Below, in pieces: positions 9,225 through 17,981 of a DNA stretch of 64,000 nucleotides. Position numbers and translations under genes: made by a program. Source of the DNA: Pseudomonadota bacterium (GTDB lineage: Bacteria > Pseudomonadota > Alphaproteobacteria > Rs-D84); contig JAEXCU010000011.1 of NCBI GenBank assembly GCA_023402015.1, forward strand, positions 10,226-74,225, in the 5' to 3' direction. The notes beneath the pieces are model-generated. The model did no database searches, was not told the origin of the DNA, and worked only from the letters and a program-made list of their open reading frames with translations. Numbering within the stretch: the stretch's first letter is position 1; each line of letters starts with the position of its first letter.

Positions 9225-9240
9225 TTATCAGATTGAACAA

Positions 9241-10377
9241 TTATCTTTGTACAACTTCCCATTCAAATGTGGTTCCGTTTGTTGTCAGAACACATTTTGC
9301 ATCAACTGCTGAACATGCTGTCTGCGGTTTTGGAATGGCCTTGCCAGCCGTTGTGTTCGCGGTATCTGCCGTTGCCTGGGCCGCATCTGCTGCATCTTGG
9401 GCATTGTCTGCCGCGGTTTGTGCAGTTGCCGCCGCCGCTGTGTTGGATGCGATTGTTGCCGCATAACCATCATATGTTGTTACCTTGGCCGCTGTGATGC
9501 CGGAATCTGCCGCCGCCAATTGTGCCGTGGTCAGAGTATCCTGTTTGCCATCCAAACCATCGCTCAATGCAGTTTTTGTTGCATATGTTGCCGCTGCATT
9601 AGTTTTTGTTTCCATATCTGCAATTGCGGTTTTGGTTGCATATGTTGCGGTGGCATTTGCTTTGGTTTCATATGTTGTTGCAACATCAGCACTCTTGGCA
9701 TAATCGTCCAGGTCAGCTGCCTGTAATGCTGTATCTGCTTTGGCACCCTGGGCCGCGGTTGCGAAATCCGCCGCGTCATGTGTTACAACGTCGCCATATG
9801 TTGCAACTGTTGCCGCTGTGCCCTTGGCCGTTGCGTTAACTTCGTTGATTGCAGCAACCGTGTTTCCTTTGGCTGTTGTTGTCAATGTGGACAAAGTACC
9901 AATGTTTGTTAATGCCGCCGATGCATTTGTGGATGCAGTGTTTGCGACACCTTCTGTTGACTTGACAGCATATGCTGCGTCGGCCGCTGTTTTTGTCTGA
10001 TACGCATCCAAATCTGCGGATTGCAATGCGCTGTCGGCTTTACCCAAAGATGTTACGATATCGTCGGCCAATTTTGCCTTGGTTACGTTTTTATCTGTAA
10101 TCTGTGCGGTTCCAACGGCATCCAATTCTGCCAATGCGCCCAAATCTGCTGTGTTTGCCTTGGCCTCCAAACCGGTTGTTAATTCAGTTTTGGTTGCAGC
10201 GTCTGTAATGCCATATCCAGCCAATGTTGTTGCTTTGTCGGCTTTGCCCGCGATGGTTGTATTTTGTGTTGTATTCTGCGTGTCAACGTATGCCTTGGAC
10301 GCGATTTCCGCGTTCGCCGCACCAACACCGACCACGGTCAGTAAAGTTGCAAAGATACCTGCTGTTAATTTTTTCAT
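9241..10377 (-). CDS. Secreted fibre-like repeat protein 2
   Basis: This 378-residue relative begins MKKLTAGIFATLLTVVGVGAANA, followed by EIASKAYVDTQNTTQNT. It has KADKATTLAGYGITDAATK near residue 45, a classic tail-fibre shaft repeat. Tandem short repeats YATKTAIADMETKTNAA follow, then a stretch (GITAAKVTTYDGYAATIASN) almost identical to one in fibre 1. The C-terminal knob is IPKPQTACSAVDAKC..TFEWEVVQR, with two cysteines. The near-identical DNA blocks shared with fibre 1 mean the cluster could recombine. Export is supported; the role on the cell surface is not known. Confidence 0.65.
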   Translation of the reverse strand: MKKLTAGIFATLLTVVGVGAANAEIASKAYVDTQNTTQNTTIAGKADKATTLAGYGITDAATKTELTTGLEAKANTADLGALAELDAVGTAQITDKNVTKAKLADDIVTSLGKADSALQSADLDAYQTKTAADAAYAVKSTEGVANTASTNASAALTNIGTLSTLTTTAKGNTVAAINEVNATAKGTAATVATYGDVVTHDAADFATAAQGAKADTALQAADLDDYAKSADVATTYETKANATATYATKTAIADMETKTNAAATYATKTALSDGLDGKQDTLTTAQLAAADSGITAAKVTTYDGYAATIASNTAAAATAQTAADNAQDAADAAQATADTANTTAGKAIPKPQTACSAVDAKCVLTTNGTTFEWEVVQR

Positions 10378-10422
10378 TGTTTTTTCCTTTCTTTCGTTTG
10401 GTTAGTTTTTTTTGTTAAATTC

Positions 10423-11358
10423 TTATTTTACCGGATTTGTTACCTCTACCCATTCCAATGCGCCACTGGTGTTAACAGATAATACGCATGTTCCAGATGC
10501 AGCGGTGCAATTTGTGGACGGTTTTGGAATTGCATAATCTTCAATTTGTTCAACCGTTTCCGTTTTGGTGTATGCATCCGTAATGCCATATCCGGCCAAA
10601 GTTGTTGCTTTGTCTGCTTTGCCCGCAACGGTGGTTTCCATTGTGGTAATTTTGTTGTTCATTTCTTCAAAATTACCTTCGGTCGCCATACCGTCTGTTT
10701 TGGTTTTCAATTCATTAACAGCCGCGACGATTGTCTGTGCAGTTGTTGTCAATGTACCCGTACCAACTGTACCCTGCAATGTGTCAATTTCACCTTCGGC
10801 GGTGGAAACGCGCGATGTCAACGCGGTTAAATCTGTTTGTGATGCCTTGGTTGCCAAACCATCAGTCGTGCTGTTAACTTTGCCGGCCAATGTATCAACA
10901 TCACCCTGGGCGGCGGCGGCGGCATTTCCTGCGGCGACGGCTTTGTCATCCGCGGCCTTGGCGGCGGCGGCGGCGTCTGCGACACCTTTGACCAATCCAG
11001 ACGTTTCATCGCCAACAACTGTTTCCAACGCATCAACGTCTTTCTGGGCGTTTTCGGCCGCGTTTTTTGCAGCGGCGGCGTCTGTGGCGGCCTGGTCAGC
11101 CTTGGCGGAAATACCCGTTTCGGCATTATTTAACGTATCATCTAAATCTGTAATTTGTTTGGTTATGTTGGTGATATTTGTTGTAATACCTTCAACCGTT
11201 GACTGGGTGGCATACGTATCACCAACCGTTGTCATAATGGCTGTTTCTTTGTCATCAACATACTGTTTGCTGGCAATCTGTGTGGTCGCCGCGTTTGCAC
11301 CGGCACTTAACATAATTGCAGCCATAGCACCCGAGAAAGCAATTTTTTTGTTTTTCAT
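10423..11358 (-). CDS. Secreted fibre-like repeat protein 3
   Basis: This 311-residue protein has a signal peptide (MKNKKIAFSGAMAAIMLSAGANA) and the same mature start (QIASKQYVDDKETA). A long predicted coiled coil rich in Ala, Asp and Lys (residues 60-180) leads to KADKATTLAGYGITDAYTK (about 255) and the knob AIPKPSTNCTAASGTC..LEWVEVTNP. The knob parallels fibre 2, with a Cys pair and a Trp-Glu end. It sits 45 bases downstream of an AAGGAAA-type ribosome site region for fibre 2, in the same orientation. Family function unknown. Confidence 0.65.
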   Translation of the reverse strand: MKNKKIAFSGAMAAIMLSAGANAATTQIASKQYVDDKETAIMTTVGDTYATQSTVEGITTNITNITKQITDLDDTLNNAETGISAKADQAATDAAAAKNAAENAQKDVDALETVVGDETSGLVKGVADAAAAAKAADDKAVAAGNAAAAAQGDVDTLAGKVNSTTDGLATKASQTDLTALTSRVSTAEGEIDTLQGTVGTGTLTTTAQTIVAAVNELKTKTDGMATEGNFEEMNNKITTMETTVAGKADKATTLAGYGITDAYTKTETVEQIEDYAIPKPSTNCTAASGTCVLSVNTSGALEWVEVTNPVK

Positions 11359-11438
11359 CTTTTACCTTATCCCCAGAATCAGAAATTGCAGGACCATAAC
11401 TTGTTTCCAAATCCGTCCATAAATCACGTCATCCTTGT

Positions 11439-13403
11439 TTAATAAACCACTTCAAACCATGCCTTTTCGCCATTTGAAACGGCCAGAACATGGTCCCCCG
11501 TACGTGGCGCATCAGACGTGCTTACGGCCTGGTCCGCCTTGGTCAAAGATGCCTGAACATCTGTGGCCAGTTTTGTTTTTGCGATTGCCGCGTCATCGGC
11601 AACATCCGCATTTACAATTGCACTTTTGGTTGCCAAGGTACCCAGACTGGATTTATCTGCCTTGGTTGCCAATTGTTCATTGACATATGTTGTGTCGGCC
11701 TTGGTTGCCAGTACGGTTTCAACGCCTTCCAGGCCGCCAACGGTTATGTCTTCTAATTTTTTATCAATTTGTGTGGTGGTATACGCATCTGTAATACCAT
11801 ATCCGGCCAATGTGGTTGCCTTGTCCGCCTTGGCCGCAACCGCAGTTGCCGCATTATCAGCCGCCGTTTTGGCCGCAGTCGCATTTGTATTTGCAGTGGT
11901 TGCCAATTCTTTGGCCTCGCCCGCGGCAGTATTCGCAGCCGTTGCATTTGTATTCGCCGTTGTTGCCAGCGTCTTGGCCTCGCCCGCGGCAGTATTTGCC
12001 GCGTTCGCAGTAGAATTTGCAGCGCTGGCCGTGCTTAGCGCACTGGCCGCCGCCGTTGCGGCATCACCGGCCAAATCATTGATTTCGCCAATTTCTGTAT
12101 TAATGGCATCAACGCGTCCGGCCAACGTATTAACCGTTGTGTTATCTGCCTTGGCCGCCAAATCTGTTGTTGTCGCATATCCCGCCAATTGTGATTTGTC
12201 TGCCTTTAATTCCAACGCCGAATTTACATCTGCGGTTTTTGCATATGCCTTTAACGCTTCGCCCATATCACCGGCAACAACGTCGGCAACTTTTTCATCA
12301 ACCTGGCCCTTGGTGTAAACATCCGCCACATTGGCCTTGGTTTCCAATTCTGCCTTGGTCGCCAATGTCGTTAATTCGGTTTTGTCTGCTTTGCCCGCCA
12401 AATCGGTCGTGGTCGCCATATCCGCGATATCAACCTTGGTTGCATATCCGGTCAACGCCCCTGGCTGTAATGCCGTTTCCGCCAACGCCCCCTGGGCCGC
12501 GGTCGCATAATTCGCGGACGCCGTCGCAATCGCAGACGCAATCGCCGTATTCATTGCAGCGGTCGTCGCATATGACGCGGCAATATCCGCCGTTTTTGCA
12601 TATTCGCTTAAATCAATACTGGCCGCATCACCGGGTTCACCCTTGTCCCCTTTTTCACCCTTTTCACCCTGGGGACCCTGGGGACCTGTGATATCATTCT
12701 TAGAAATCAAAACATTCCATGTTGTATCGCCAACATAACGCCATAATAAATTGTCATCGTTTGAACCGATTTCAACTTCACGACCGTCTTTGCCGGCAAC
12801 AGTATTTAATTCATCTTTTAAATTTTCAACATCAACGTAAATTTCATTGGTTGTGTCATCAATAATAATGTACCCATCCGCAGTCGTGTTTAACAAATCC
12901 TGCTTTTCCAGCAATTTATCCGAAAACGCAATATCGGCATCTTGCAATTTATCAACATCACGACGAACCTGATCCACCTGGGATTGCAAATCTGCGGCCG
13001 TACCCGGATCCATAGAACCACCACCGGTTGAACCACTGGATGAATTGCCCGGCCCCTGGGGTTTAATAGAACTGCCACCACTGATTGATGTTCCGCCACC
13101 CAAATATTTTCCGATTGATAAACGCGGTGTTGTCGCCACGCGACCGGACGTTGTTGTCCCAGCAGAAGGCTTGGCAACCGTTCCGGTTTTACCGGTTGTT
13201 GGCGTGACGCGCACAGAACCACCGCGCGCCGCAGCAATCGCATTAGAACCAGACGATGTGTTTGCCGCCGCCGCGCTGGATGCGCTGTTATAGGTTCCAC
13301 TGCCCCCCAGCGACCGAACCGACGAAGCACCATATGCACCAGATACGGTCGTGCACAGCACACAAACCATTGCCAACGTTGATATTTTCAGTTCGTTTTT
13401 CAT
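11439..13403 (-). CDS. Secreted fibre-like repeat protein 4 with a short collagen-like segment
   Basis: The largest of the set, 654 residues. A signal peptide (MKNELKISTLAMVCVLCTTVSG) is followed by a Ser/Gly/Thr-rich region (residues 25-130) and a coiled-coil stretch around DLQSQVDQVRRDVDKLQDAD. A collagen-like run of GXY triplets (GPQGPQGEKGEKGDKGEPGD) lies near residue 245. Then come hundreds of residues of YATKAD-type shaft repeats, Ala-rich coiled coil (TANAANTAAGEAKTLATTAN) and KADKATTLAGYGITDAYTT. The knob ends DHVLAVSNGEKAWFEVVY, lacking the Cys pair of fibres 2 and 3. Probably the first gene of the cluster. Collagen triplets plus shaft repeats strongly suggest a trimeric fibre. Confidence 0.7.
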   Translation of the reverse strand: MKNELKISTLAMVCVLCTTVSGAYGASSVRSLGGSGTYNSASSAAAANTSSGSNAIAAARGGSVRVTPTTGKTGTVAKPSAGTTTSGRVATTPRLSIGKYLGGGTSISGGSSIKPQGPGNSSSGSTGGGSMDPGTAADLQSQVDQVRRDVDKLQDADIAFSDKLLEKQDLLNTTADGYIIIDDTTNEIYVDVENLKDELNTVAGKDGREVEIGSNDDNLLWRYVGDTTWNVLISKNDITGPQGPQGEKGEKGDKGEPGDAASIDLSEYAKTADIAASYATTAAMNTAIASAIATASANYATAAQGALAETALQPGALTGYATKVDIADMATTTDLAGKADKTELTTLATKAELETKANVADVYTKGQVDEKVADVVAGDMGEALKAYAKTADVNSALELKADKSQLAGYATTTDLAAKADNTTVNTLAGRVDAINTEIGEINDLAGDAATAAASALSTASAANSTANAANTAAGEAKTLATTANTNATAANTAAGEAKELATTANTNATAAKTAADNAATAVAAKADKATTLAGYGITDAYTTTQIDKKLEDITVGGLEGVETVLATKADTTYVNEQLATKADKSSLGTLATKSAIVNADVADDAAIAKTKLATDVQASLTKADQAVSTSDAPRTGDHVLAVSNGEKAWFEVVY

Positions 13404-13467
13404 AAAATCTCTCTACCTAGTAAGATAATATCACATTTGTGCGAATCGGGTCAACTATTTTCCCAGA

Positions 13468-14184
13468 CTAAAATTCATATCTCAGCCCGACAGATATGGA
13501 ATTGTCCAGAATCAGGCCGATTTTATTTTCCAAATAGTACTGGTTATTGTCATATGTTTCAAAATGACGCGTCTGTTTTGTTCCACTGAAACCGGCGAAA
13601 CGATACCGCAAATCCAATACCAGATTATCATCCAATTTTGTTGTATAACCCAGCATTACGCCCGCCATCGGTGATACAGATGTTTTTGTTCTGTCGCCTG
13701 GGATAAAGAAATTTCCGTCCAATTGCGTAATTGGTATCGCCATACCAACACCGGCACCAACATACAAACCATTTGTAAAGTCATAATAACCATTTGCCAT
13801 TACATATGGCGCAGACAATTTAAATTCTGTTCCTGCATCTTTATCACTGAATTGTCCGATATATCCAGCCTCTAATTCACCGCGCCAGAAATATCCGAAA
13901 TGACGTCCCGCCGACAATGATCCAGTGAACACAGGTTCAAAAGAATATTTATCGTCATCAAAATCCGCGTTTGCCAACGGCCAATCAGATTTATATTTAT
14001 TTTTCCAATTCAGGAAACTGGCCTCCACGCGACCGACAACATACCAACCGGTTTTTGCCTTGTCTGTATAATCATATGTAATGTTATATCCGCCACGATT
14101 ATCGCGTTGAATATAACTGGGGGCCGCATGCGCCGCACCAGTGGTCAAGCCGACCAAAACAAATAAAGAAACCAATTTTTTCAT
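13468..14184 (-). CDS. Outer-membrane beta-barrel protein (opacity/Omp25-like)
   Basis: The 238-residue product has a signal peptide (MKKLVSLFVLVGLTTGAAHA-APS) and then alternating amphipathic strands rich in Tyr, Gly and Phe. It ends in DNSISVGLRYEF, the terminal aromatic Phe that the BAM complex recognises. Segments such as YVGAGVGMAIPITQ, PMAGVMLGYTTKLDDNL and LDLRYRFAGF match 8-stranded porin-like barrels. It is read in the same direction as the fibre cluster with 64 bases between, so it may belong to the same surface programme. GGAGGAAGG is a strong ribosome site. Confidence 0.8.
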   Translation of the reverse strand: MKKLVSLFVLVGLTTGAAHAAPSYIQRDNRGGYNITYDYTDKAKTGWYVVGRVEASFLNWKNKYKSDWPLANADFDDDKYSFEPVFTGSLSAGRHFGYFWRGELEAGYIGQFSDKDAGTEFKLSAPYVMANGYYDFTNGLYVGAGVGMAIPITQLDGNFFIPGDRTKTSVSPMAGVMLGYTTKLDDNLVLDLRYRFAGFSGTKQTRHFETYDNNQYYLENKIGLILDNSISVGLRYEF

Positions 14185-14321
14185 GATTATCCTTCCTCCA
14201 AATTTTTTCCTAAGTATATCACAATTTCAGACCTTATCCAAAACATAAAATATGCTGTTGACTTCTTTTCTGTTATTTTGCTACATTTTTTATAACACTA
14301 TTAAGTAGGAAAGGATTAAAA

Positions 14322-14723
14322 ATGAAAAAAATTTTATCAGTTATCGCATTGTTGGGACTGGCCGCGTGTTGCGGAACGCCGGATAAAATTAACGGCGACC
14401 AGGTTTACTTTGCGTTTGATTCTGCGGCAATTACGCCATCTGCACGTCAAGATTTGGAACAACAGGCATTGTTCTTGAAAAAAAATCCAAATGTAGAGAT
14501 TGTATTACAGGGCCATTGCGACGAACGTGGTTCCACAGAATATAATTTGGCATTGGGTGCATTGCGTGCCGGAAACGCGGCCCACGTTTTAATCAAAGAC
14601 GGTATTGAACCAGACAGAATTAAAACAATTTCGTATGGCAAAGAAAATCCGCAGTACCCAGGTACAGGCGAAGAAATCTGGGCCAAAAACAGAAATGTAA
14701 CGACCAAAGTTATTGATGAATAA
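14322..14723 (+). CDS. pal: Peptidoglycan-associated lipoprotein
   Basis: A 133-residue lipoprotein with lipobox LAAC (Cys 17), followed by an OmpA-like domain. The peptidoglycan-binding signature NVEIVLQGHCDERGSTEYNLALGALRA is complete, including the Asp and Arg that contact diaminopimelate. Pal links the outer membrane to the wall in the Tol-Pal system; TolB is encoded separately at 20264-21583. It is shorter than most Pal proteins because the linker after the lipobox is only about 10 residues. The ribosome site AGGAAAGGA lies upstream. Confidence 0.92.
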   Translation: MKKILSVIALLGLAACCGTPDKINGDQVYFAFDSAAITPSARQDLEQQALFLKKNPNVEIVLQGHCDERGSTEYNLALGALRAGNAAHVLIKDGIEPDRIKTISYGKENPQYPGTGEEIWAKNRNVTTKVIDE

Positions 14724-14750
14724 AAATCGCCCATTTGGGCGATTTTTTAT
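14723..14750 (+). terminator. Intrinsic terminator after pal
   Basis: AAATCGCCC and GGGCGATTT form a stem around ATTT, followed by a T run. Confidence 0.85.
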
Positions 14751-14840
14751 TTGGTTATTTTTTATCAAAAAGCCAAATATTATCACCGAGCAAATTTATA
14801 AAAAACTTTCGGTTTGACGGAAAAATCTTTTTTTACTACT

Positions 14841-15635
14841 ATGCATATTATGGAAGATAATACAGCAATTTCTTTTGCAAATGTTGGCGCGGAATATGAC
14901 GGCGCACGCGAAGTTCTGACAGATGTTTCTTTTAACATCAGTGGGGGTGCATTTTATTTCCTGTCTGGTGCATCGGGGGCGGGTAAAACAACGCTGTTGC
15001 GTCTGATATATCAATTGCATCGCCCCAGTCGCGGTCAAATAAAATTATTCGGTCAGACCACAAATGACATGACGCGTGATGACATTGCGCGCCTGCGTCA
15101 TAAAATGGCAATTGTTTTTCAGGAATATTCATTGCTGTCCCATTTATCGGTTTTTGACAATGTTGCATTGCCATTGCGCGTGCGCGGCCTGCCCGAGGCA
15201 AAGATAAAAAAACTGGTGGCCAAGGTTTTGGAATGGGTCGGCCTGGGGAAATATGCCGATGCAAATCCCCGCGCCCTGTCTGGCGGTCAACAGCAGCGCG
15301 TATCCGTTGCCCGCGCGATTATTGTCCAGCCGGCAATTTTACTGGCCGACGAACCGACGGGTAATTTGGATGATGAAAATGCATCGCGTTTAATGGAATT
15401 ATTTATTCAGATGAACAAAATGTTCGGCACCACAATTATATTGGCCACGCACAGTAAAAAATTAATGGATACATATAAATTCCCGGTTATTCATGTTGAA
15501 AATCATCGGGTCAGTTTTGTTGGAAATAAAACATCCACACCCGCGGCCGAAACCAAAAAGGTATGGAAAGGCCCCAAACCGCAAAATTATTTTACAGAAT
15601 TATCAAAACAGTTTGACGATATTGGAAACGCATAA
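14841..15635 (+). CDS. ftsE: Cell-division ATP-binding protein FtsE
   Basis: ABC ATPase of the FtsEX complex, which couples septal divisome activity to wall hydrolases. Walker A is SGASGAGKTTLLRLIYQL, the Q-loop is VFQEYSLL, the signature is ALSGGQQQRVSVARAI, Walker B is ILLADEPTGNLDD, and the H-loop is ATHSKKL. A C-terminal tail of about 40 residues beyond the usual end (RVSFVGNKTSTPAAETKK onwards) is extra. Start choice is uncertain: ATG at 14841 or 14850, or a TTG at 14814. ftsX starts directly after the stop. Confidence 0.9.
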   Translation: MHIMEDNTAISFANVGAEYDGAREVLTDVSFNISGGAFYFLSGASGAGKTTLLRLIYQLHRPSRGQIKLFGQTTNDMTRDDIARLRHKMAIVFQEYSLLSHLSVFDNVALPLRVRGLPEAKIKKLVAKVLEWVGLGKYADANPRALSGGQQQRVSVARAIIVQPAILLADEPTGNLDDENASRLMELFIQMNKMFGTTIILATHSKKLMDTYKFPVIHVENHRVSFVGNKTSTPAAETKKVWKGPKPQNYFTELSKQFDDIGNA

Positions 15636-16472
15636 ATGAAAAAACCGATTGTATTTTCACTGGTTCGCGATCAGTCAATTTTTATGACGGCAATTATGTC
15701 ATTGCTGACATTTTTATCTGTGCTGGCATTGGGTATTGCATTATCAATTGGCACCGGTGTCATGCGTTGGAATGCCCAGTGGGATTTATTCGCAACTGTT
15801 CAGGTTATGAACAAAGATAACGCACCGGCCGTTAAAAAAATCTTGAACGACAACCGCGACAAAATCGCAACAATAAATGAATTAACGACCGACCAAATGC
15901 AGGATTTATTGCGCCCATGGATAACGGGTGGTGGCGCGTTGAAAAATTATTTGCCACAAATGTATGAATTAAAATTTAAAACCAAATCCGATTTGGCCAA
16001 TGTCGCCCAGGAAATTTCCAAACATGCACGTTTCTTGACCCACGCCCAGGCATTAAAGACATCCACCAACGCGGGATGGAAAATGATTTTGATTTCTGGA
16101 TTGGTTTTGGCATTAACACTGGGGGCGATTGGTGTATGCATTTCATACATTGCACGAAACACCGCATTATTACATCGTCGTGAATTGGAAATATTAAATC
16201 AAATTGGCGCAACCGATTCGTTTGTTGCACACCAAATGCAGATTATTGTCGCCAAAATATGCGCTGTTGCGGGACTGGCGGGATTTGCGGTGGCGGTTCC
16301 TGTATTACTGCTGATATTGTCGGCGGCGCATTCCGCGCGCATTGGATTAATGGCAATGCTGGGATTATCAGGTGGTGGATGGATTGCATTGGTGCTATTA
16401 CCGGTTTTGATTATTGTATTTGCAATTTGGATAACACGCCGTACAACATTAAACATTCTTAAAAATAACTGA
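15636..16472 (+). CDS. ftsX: Cell-division protein FtsX
   Basis: Membrane partner of FtsE; 278 residues with four transmembrane segments (about residues 20-42, 150-175, 205-230, 245-270) and a periplasmic loop between TM1 and TM2. LALTLGAIGVCISYIARN and HRRELEILNQIGATDSFV match the conserved FtsX permease core. It starts immediately after ftsE and its stop overlaps the next start (TGATG), so the three genes are translationally coupled. Confidence 0.88.
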   Translation: MKKPIVFSLVRDQSIFMTAIMSLLTFLSVLALGIALSIGTGVMRWNAQWDLFATVQVMNKDNAPAVKKILNDNRDKIATINELTTDQMQDLLRPWITGGGALKNYLPQMYELKFKTKSDLANVAQEISKHARFLTHAQALKTSTNAGWKMILISGLVLALTLGAIGVCISYIARNTALLHRRELEILNQIGATDSFVAHQMQIIVAKICAVAGLAGFAVAVPVLLLILSAAHSARIGLMAMLGLSGGGWIALVLLPVLIIVFAIWITRRTTLNILKNN

Positions 16473-16981
16473 TGAAATTTTTAACGCCGTCTTTATTAAT
16501 TCTGTCGTGTTTTGTATTGGGTGGAATGATGTTTAAATCAATGGCCCCATCCCGTTGCGCGACAATTTTGCCAGATGACAGCATATTCGTCCTGACGGGT
16601 GATGCGCGGCGCATTCCGTTCGCAATGCGATTGCTGCGCAAATATCCAGATGCAGATTTATATATTATCGGTGCCGGCGCCCAGGGATCTTTTGATATGG
16701 CACGACGCGTTACAATTGAATCCGATTCGAAATCCACATATCAAAATGCATTGGCAATCAAAGAAATTGCCCAGCGGGCCGGTCTGGACAGATTGGTGAT
16801 TATTACGACCGAAGACCACATGAACCGCGCGCGTTATTTGATAAAACAGGAAATGCCATATGCGGAAATTGTGGCCTGCCCTGCGACACTGGCGGGAATG
16901 CCACCTGGAAAAAGACTTGAACGATGGGCCACAGAATATATAAAATACATTGCAACAATGTTGGGAATCAAAGAAAGTTAA
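16472..16981 (+). CDS. YdcF-like DUF218 protein
   Basis: A 169-residue protein with an N-terminal membrane anchor or signal sequence (MKFLTPSLLILSCFVLGGMM). A DUF218 domain follows: DSIFVLTGDARRIPFAMRLL, LYIIGAGAQGS, ESDSKSTYQNALAI with the conserved Glu and Asn, and LVIITTEDHMNRARYLI. Family members such as SanA and YdcF act in envelope integrity or bind nucleotide-like ligands; the precise activity is unknown. It overlaps ftsX by one base and is followed by plsC, an envelope-biogenesis operon. Confidence 0.8.
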   Translation: MKFLTPSLLILSCFVLGGMMFKSMAPSRCATILPDDSIFVLTGDARRIPFAMRLLRKYPDADLYIIGAGAQGSFDMARRVTIESDSKSTYQNALAIKEIAQRAGLDRLVIITTEDHMNRARYLIKQEMPYAEIVACPATLAGMPPGKRLERWATEYIKYIATMLGIKES

Positions 16982-16993
16982 AAGGAAGTCTGA

Positions 16994-17701
16994 ATGTTAA
17001 AAACAATTGCTTTTAAAATAATACTGGGATTGTATTTCGTGTTATGGTCGCCAATTTTATTGGTGGGATTGGTAAATAAAAAATTAACGACATGGTTGGT
17101 ACGCACATGTGCAAACGGTGTTTTGATGCTGGCACGTGTGGTTGGTGGCATTAAATACCAGGTTCATTATCCATGCCCAGAAGAAGACGGCGTTCCAGCG
17201 GCACCAAATGAAAACAACCGCCTGGATGGCAAGGCAATTGTTGCCGCAAAACATATGTCTATTTTGGAAATTGCCGTTCTGTCAAACGTGATTCCAAATT
17301 CATTTTTTATTATTAAGCGTGAATTGCTGTGGATTCCAATTTACGGTTGGGCGTTTTGGCGTATGGGGTTGCAACCTGTTAACCGCGCGCGTGGTGCAAC
17401 CAATATGCAGAAATTAACAAATGCGGTTGCAAAAAAAATTATGGACGGCCAGGTTTTAATCATTTTCCCCGAAGGAACCCGTGCAAAACCAGGCCAGCAT
17501 ATTCCATTGCGTCGCGGCCTGTTGTATTTGGCGCACCAATTAAAATTGCCGATTTTGCCGGTGGGAACTGATGCCGGTCTGTATTGGCCAAAACATGGAA
17601 AAATGCGCCGCGGCACCGCGAATGTTTGGTTTGAACCATTGTTGCCATGCAATGCATCACTGGACGAAATCAGCGGCGCAATCAACCGCCACAGTGCATA
17701 A
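16994..17701 (+). CDS. plsC: 1-acyl-sn-glycerol-3-phosphate acyltransferase
   Basis: The 235-residue enzyme acylates lysophosphatidic acid to phosphatidic acid. An N-terminal membrane helix (residues 5-28) precedes catalytic block I, AAKHMSILEI, which has His-x-Ser-x-x-Glu instead of the usual Asp, a variant I associate with alphaproteobacterial homologues. Block III is IIFPEGTRAKPG and block IV ILPVGTDAG. With plsY (49308-49895) and pgsA (35921-36553) this supplies phospholipid synthesis. An AAAGGAAG ribosome site lies 8 bases upstream. Confidence 0.9.
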   Translation: MLKTIAFKIILGLYFVLWSPILLVGLVNKKLTTWLVRTCANGVLMLARVVGGIKYQVHYPCPEEDGVPAAPNENNRLDGKAIVAAKHMSILEIAVLSNVIPNSFFIIKRELLWIPIYGWAFWRMGLQPVNRARGATNMQKLTNAVAKKIMDGQVLIIFPEGTRAKPGQHIPLRRGLLYLAHQLKLPILPVGTDAGLYWPKHGKMRRGTANVWFEPLLPCNASLDEISGAINRHSA

Positions 17702-17706
17702 GAAAT

Positions 17707-17733
17707 TAATCCCGGGCCACCGGGATTTTTTAT
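17707..17733 (+). terminator. Intrinsic terminator after plsC
   Basis: AATCCCGG and CCGGGATT form an 8-bp stem around GCCA, followed by a T tract. Confidence 0.85.
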
Positions 17734-17770
17734 TTAATCTTTACACTTTGTCATTTTTATATTACAGTTT

Positions 17771-17955
17771 AATTGTTTCGGGGCGTTCCCGGGACGAGGA
17801 CTTGAAACCTCTCTTATAACGTGGTGCATCGCGATAGTATGCAAACAATCTCCGGCCAAATGGGTTGGAGGGTGGTGATATACATGAATAATCCACGCTA
17901 TTTTATAAGATAGTTTCAAGCCTCCAACCACCTGATTTTTTCGGTGGTTTTTTCA
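17771..17955 (+). ncRNA. Type 1 leader RNA, copy A
   Basis: Order of elements: GGGGCG..CCC segment (17780-17790); CTCC arm (17850-17853) able to pair with GGAG; P1 helix GGTTGGAGG (17863-17871) with CCTCCAACC (17921-17929); inner hairpin GTGG/CCAC (17872-17875, 17893-17896); second hairpin CTAT/ATAG (17898-17901, 17910-17913); terminator ACCACC/GGTGGT (17928-17933, 17943-17948) with a T run. P1 and the terminator share bases 17928-17929. The 3' arm region TTTCAAGCCTCC also complements the gene's own AGGAGGTTTGAA ribosome site. A candidate promoter TTTACA/TACAGT (17-bp spacing) lies upstream. Confidence 0.7.
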
Positions 17956-17981
17956 TTCGTACGAAAGAAAAGGAGGTTTGA

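Noticed and set aside
8043..13403. A prophage tail module
   Set aside because: No other phage genes, and all four proteins carry signal peptides.
14814..14840. TTG start for ftsE
   Set aside because: It adds nine residues not seen in FtsE; an ATG start is preferred though ribosome sites are weak.
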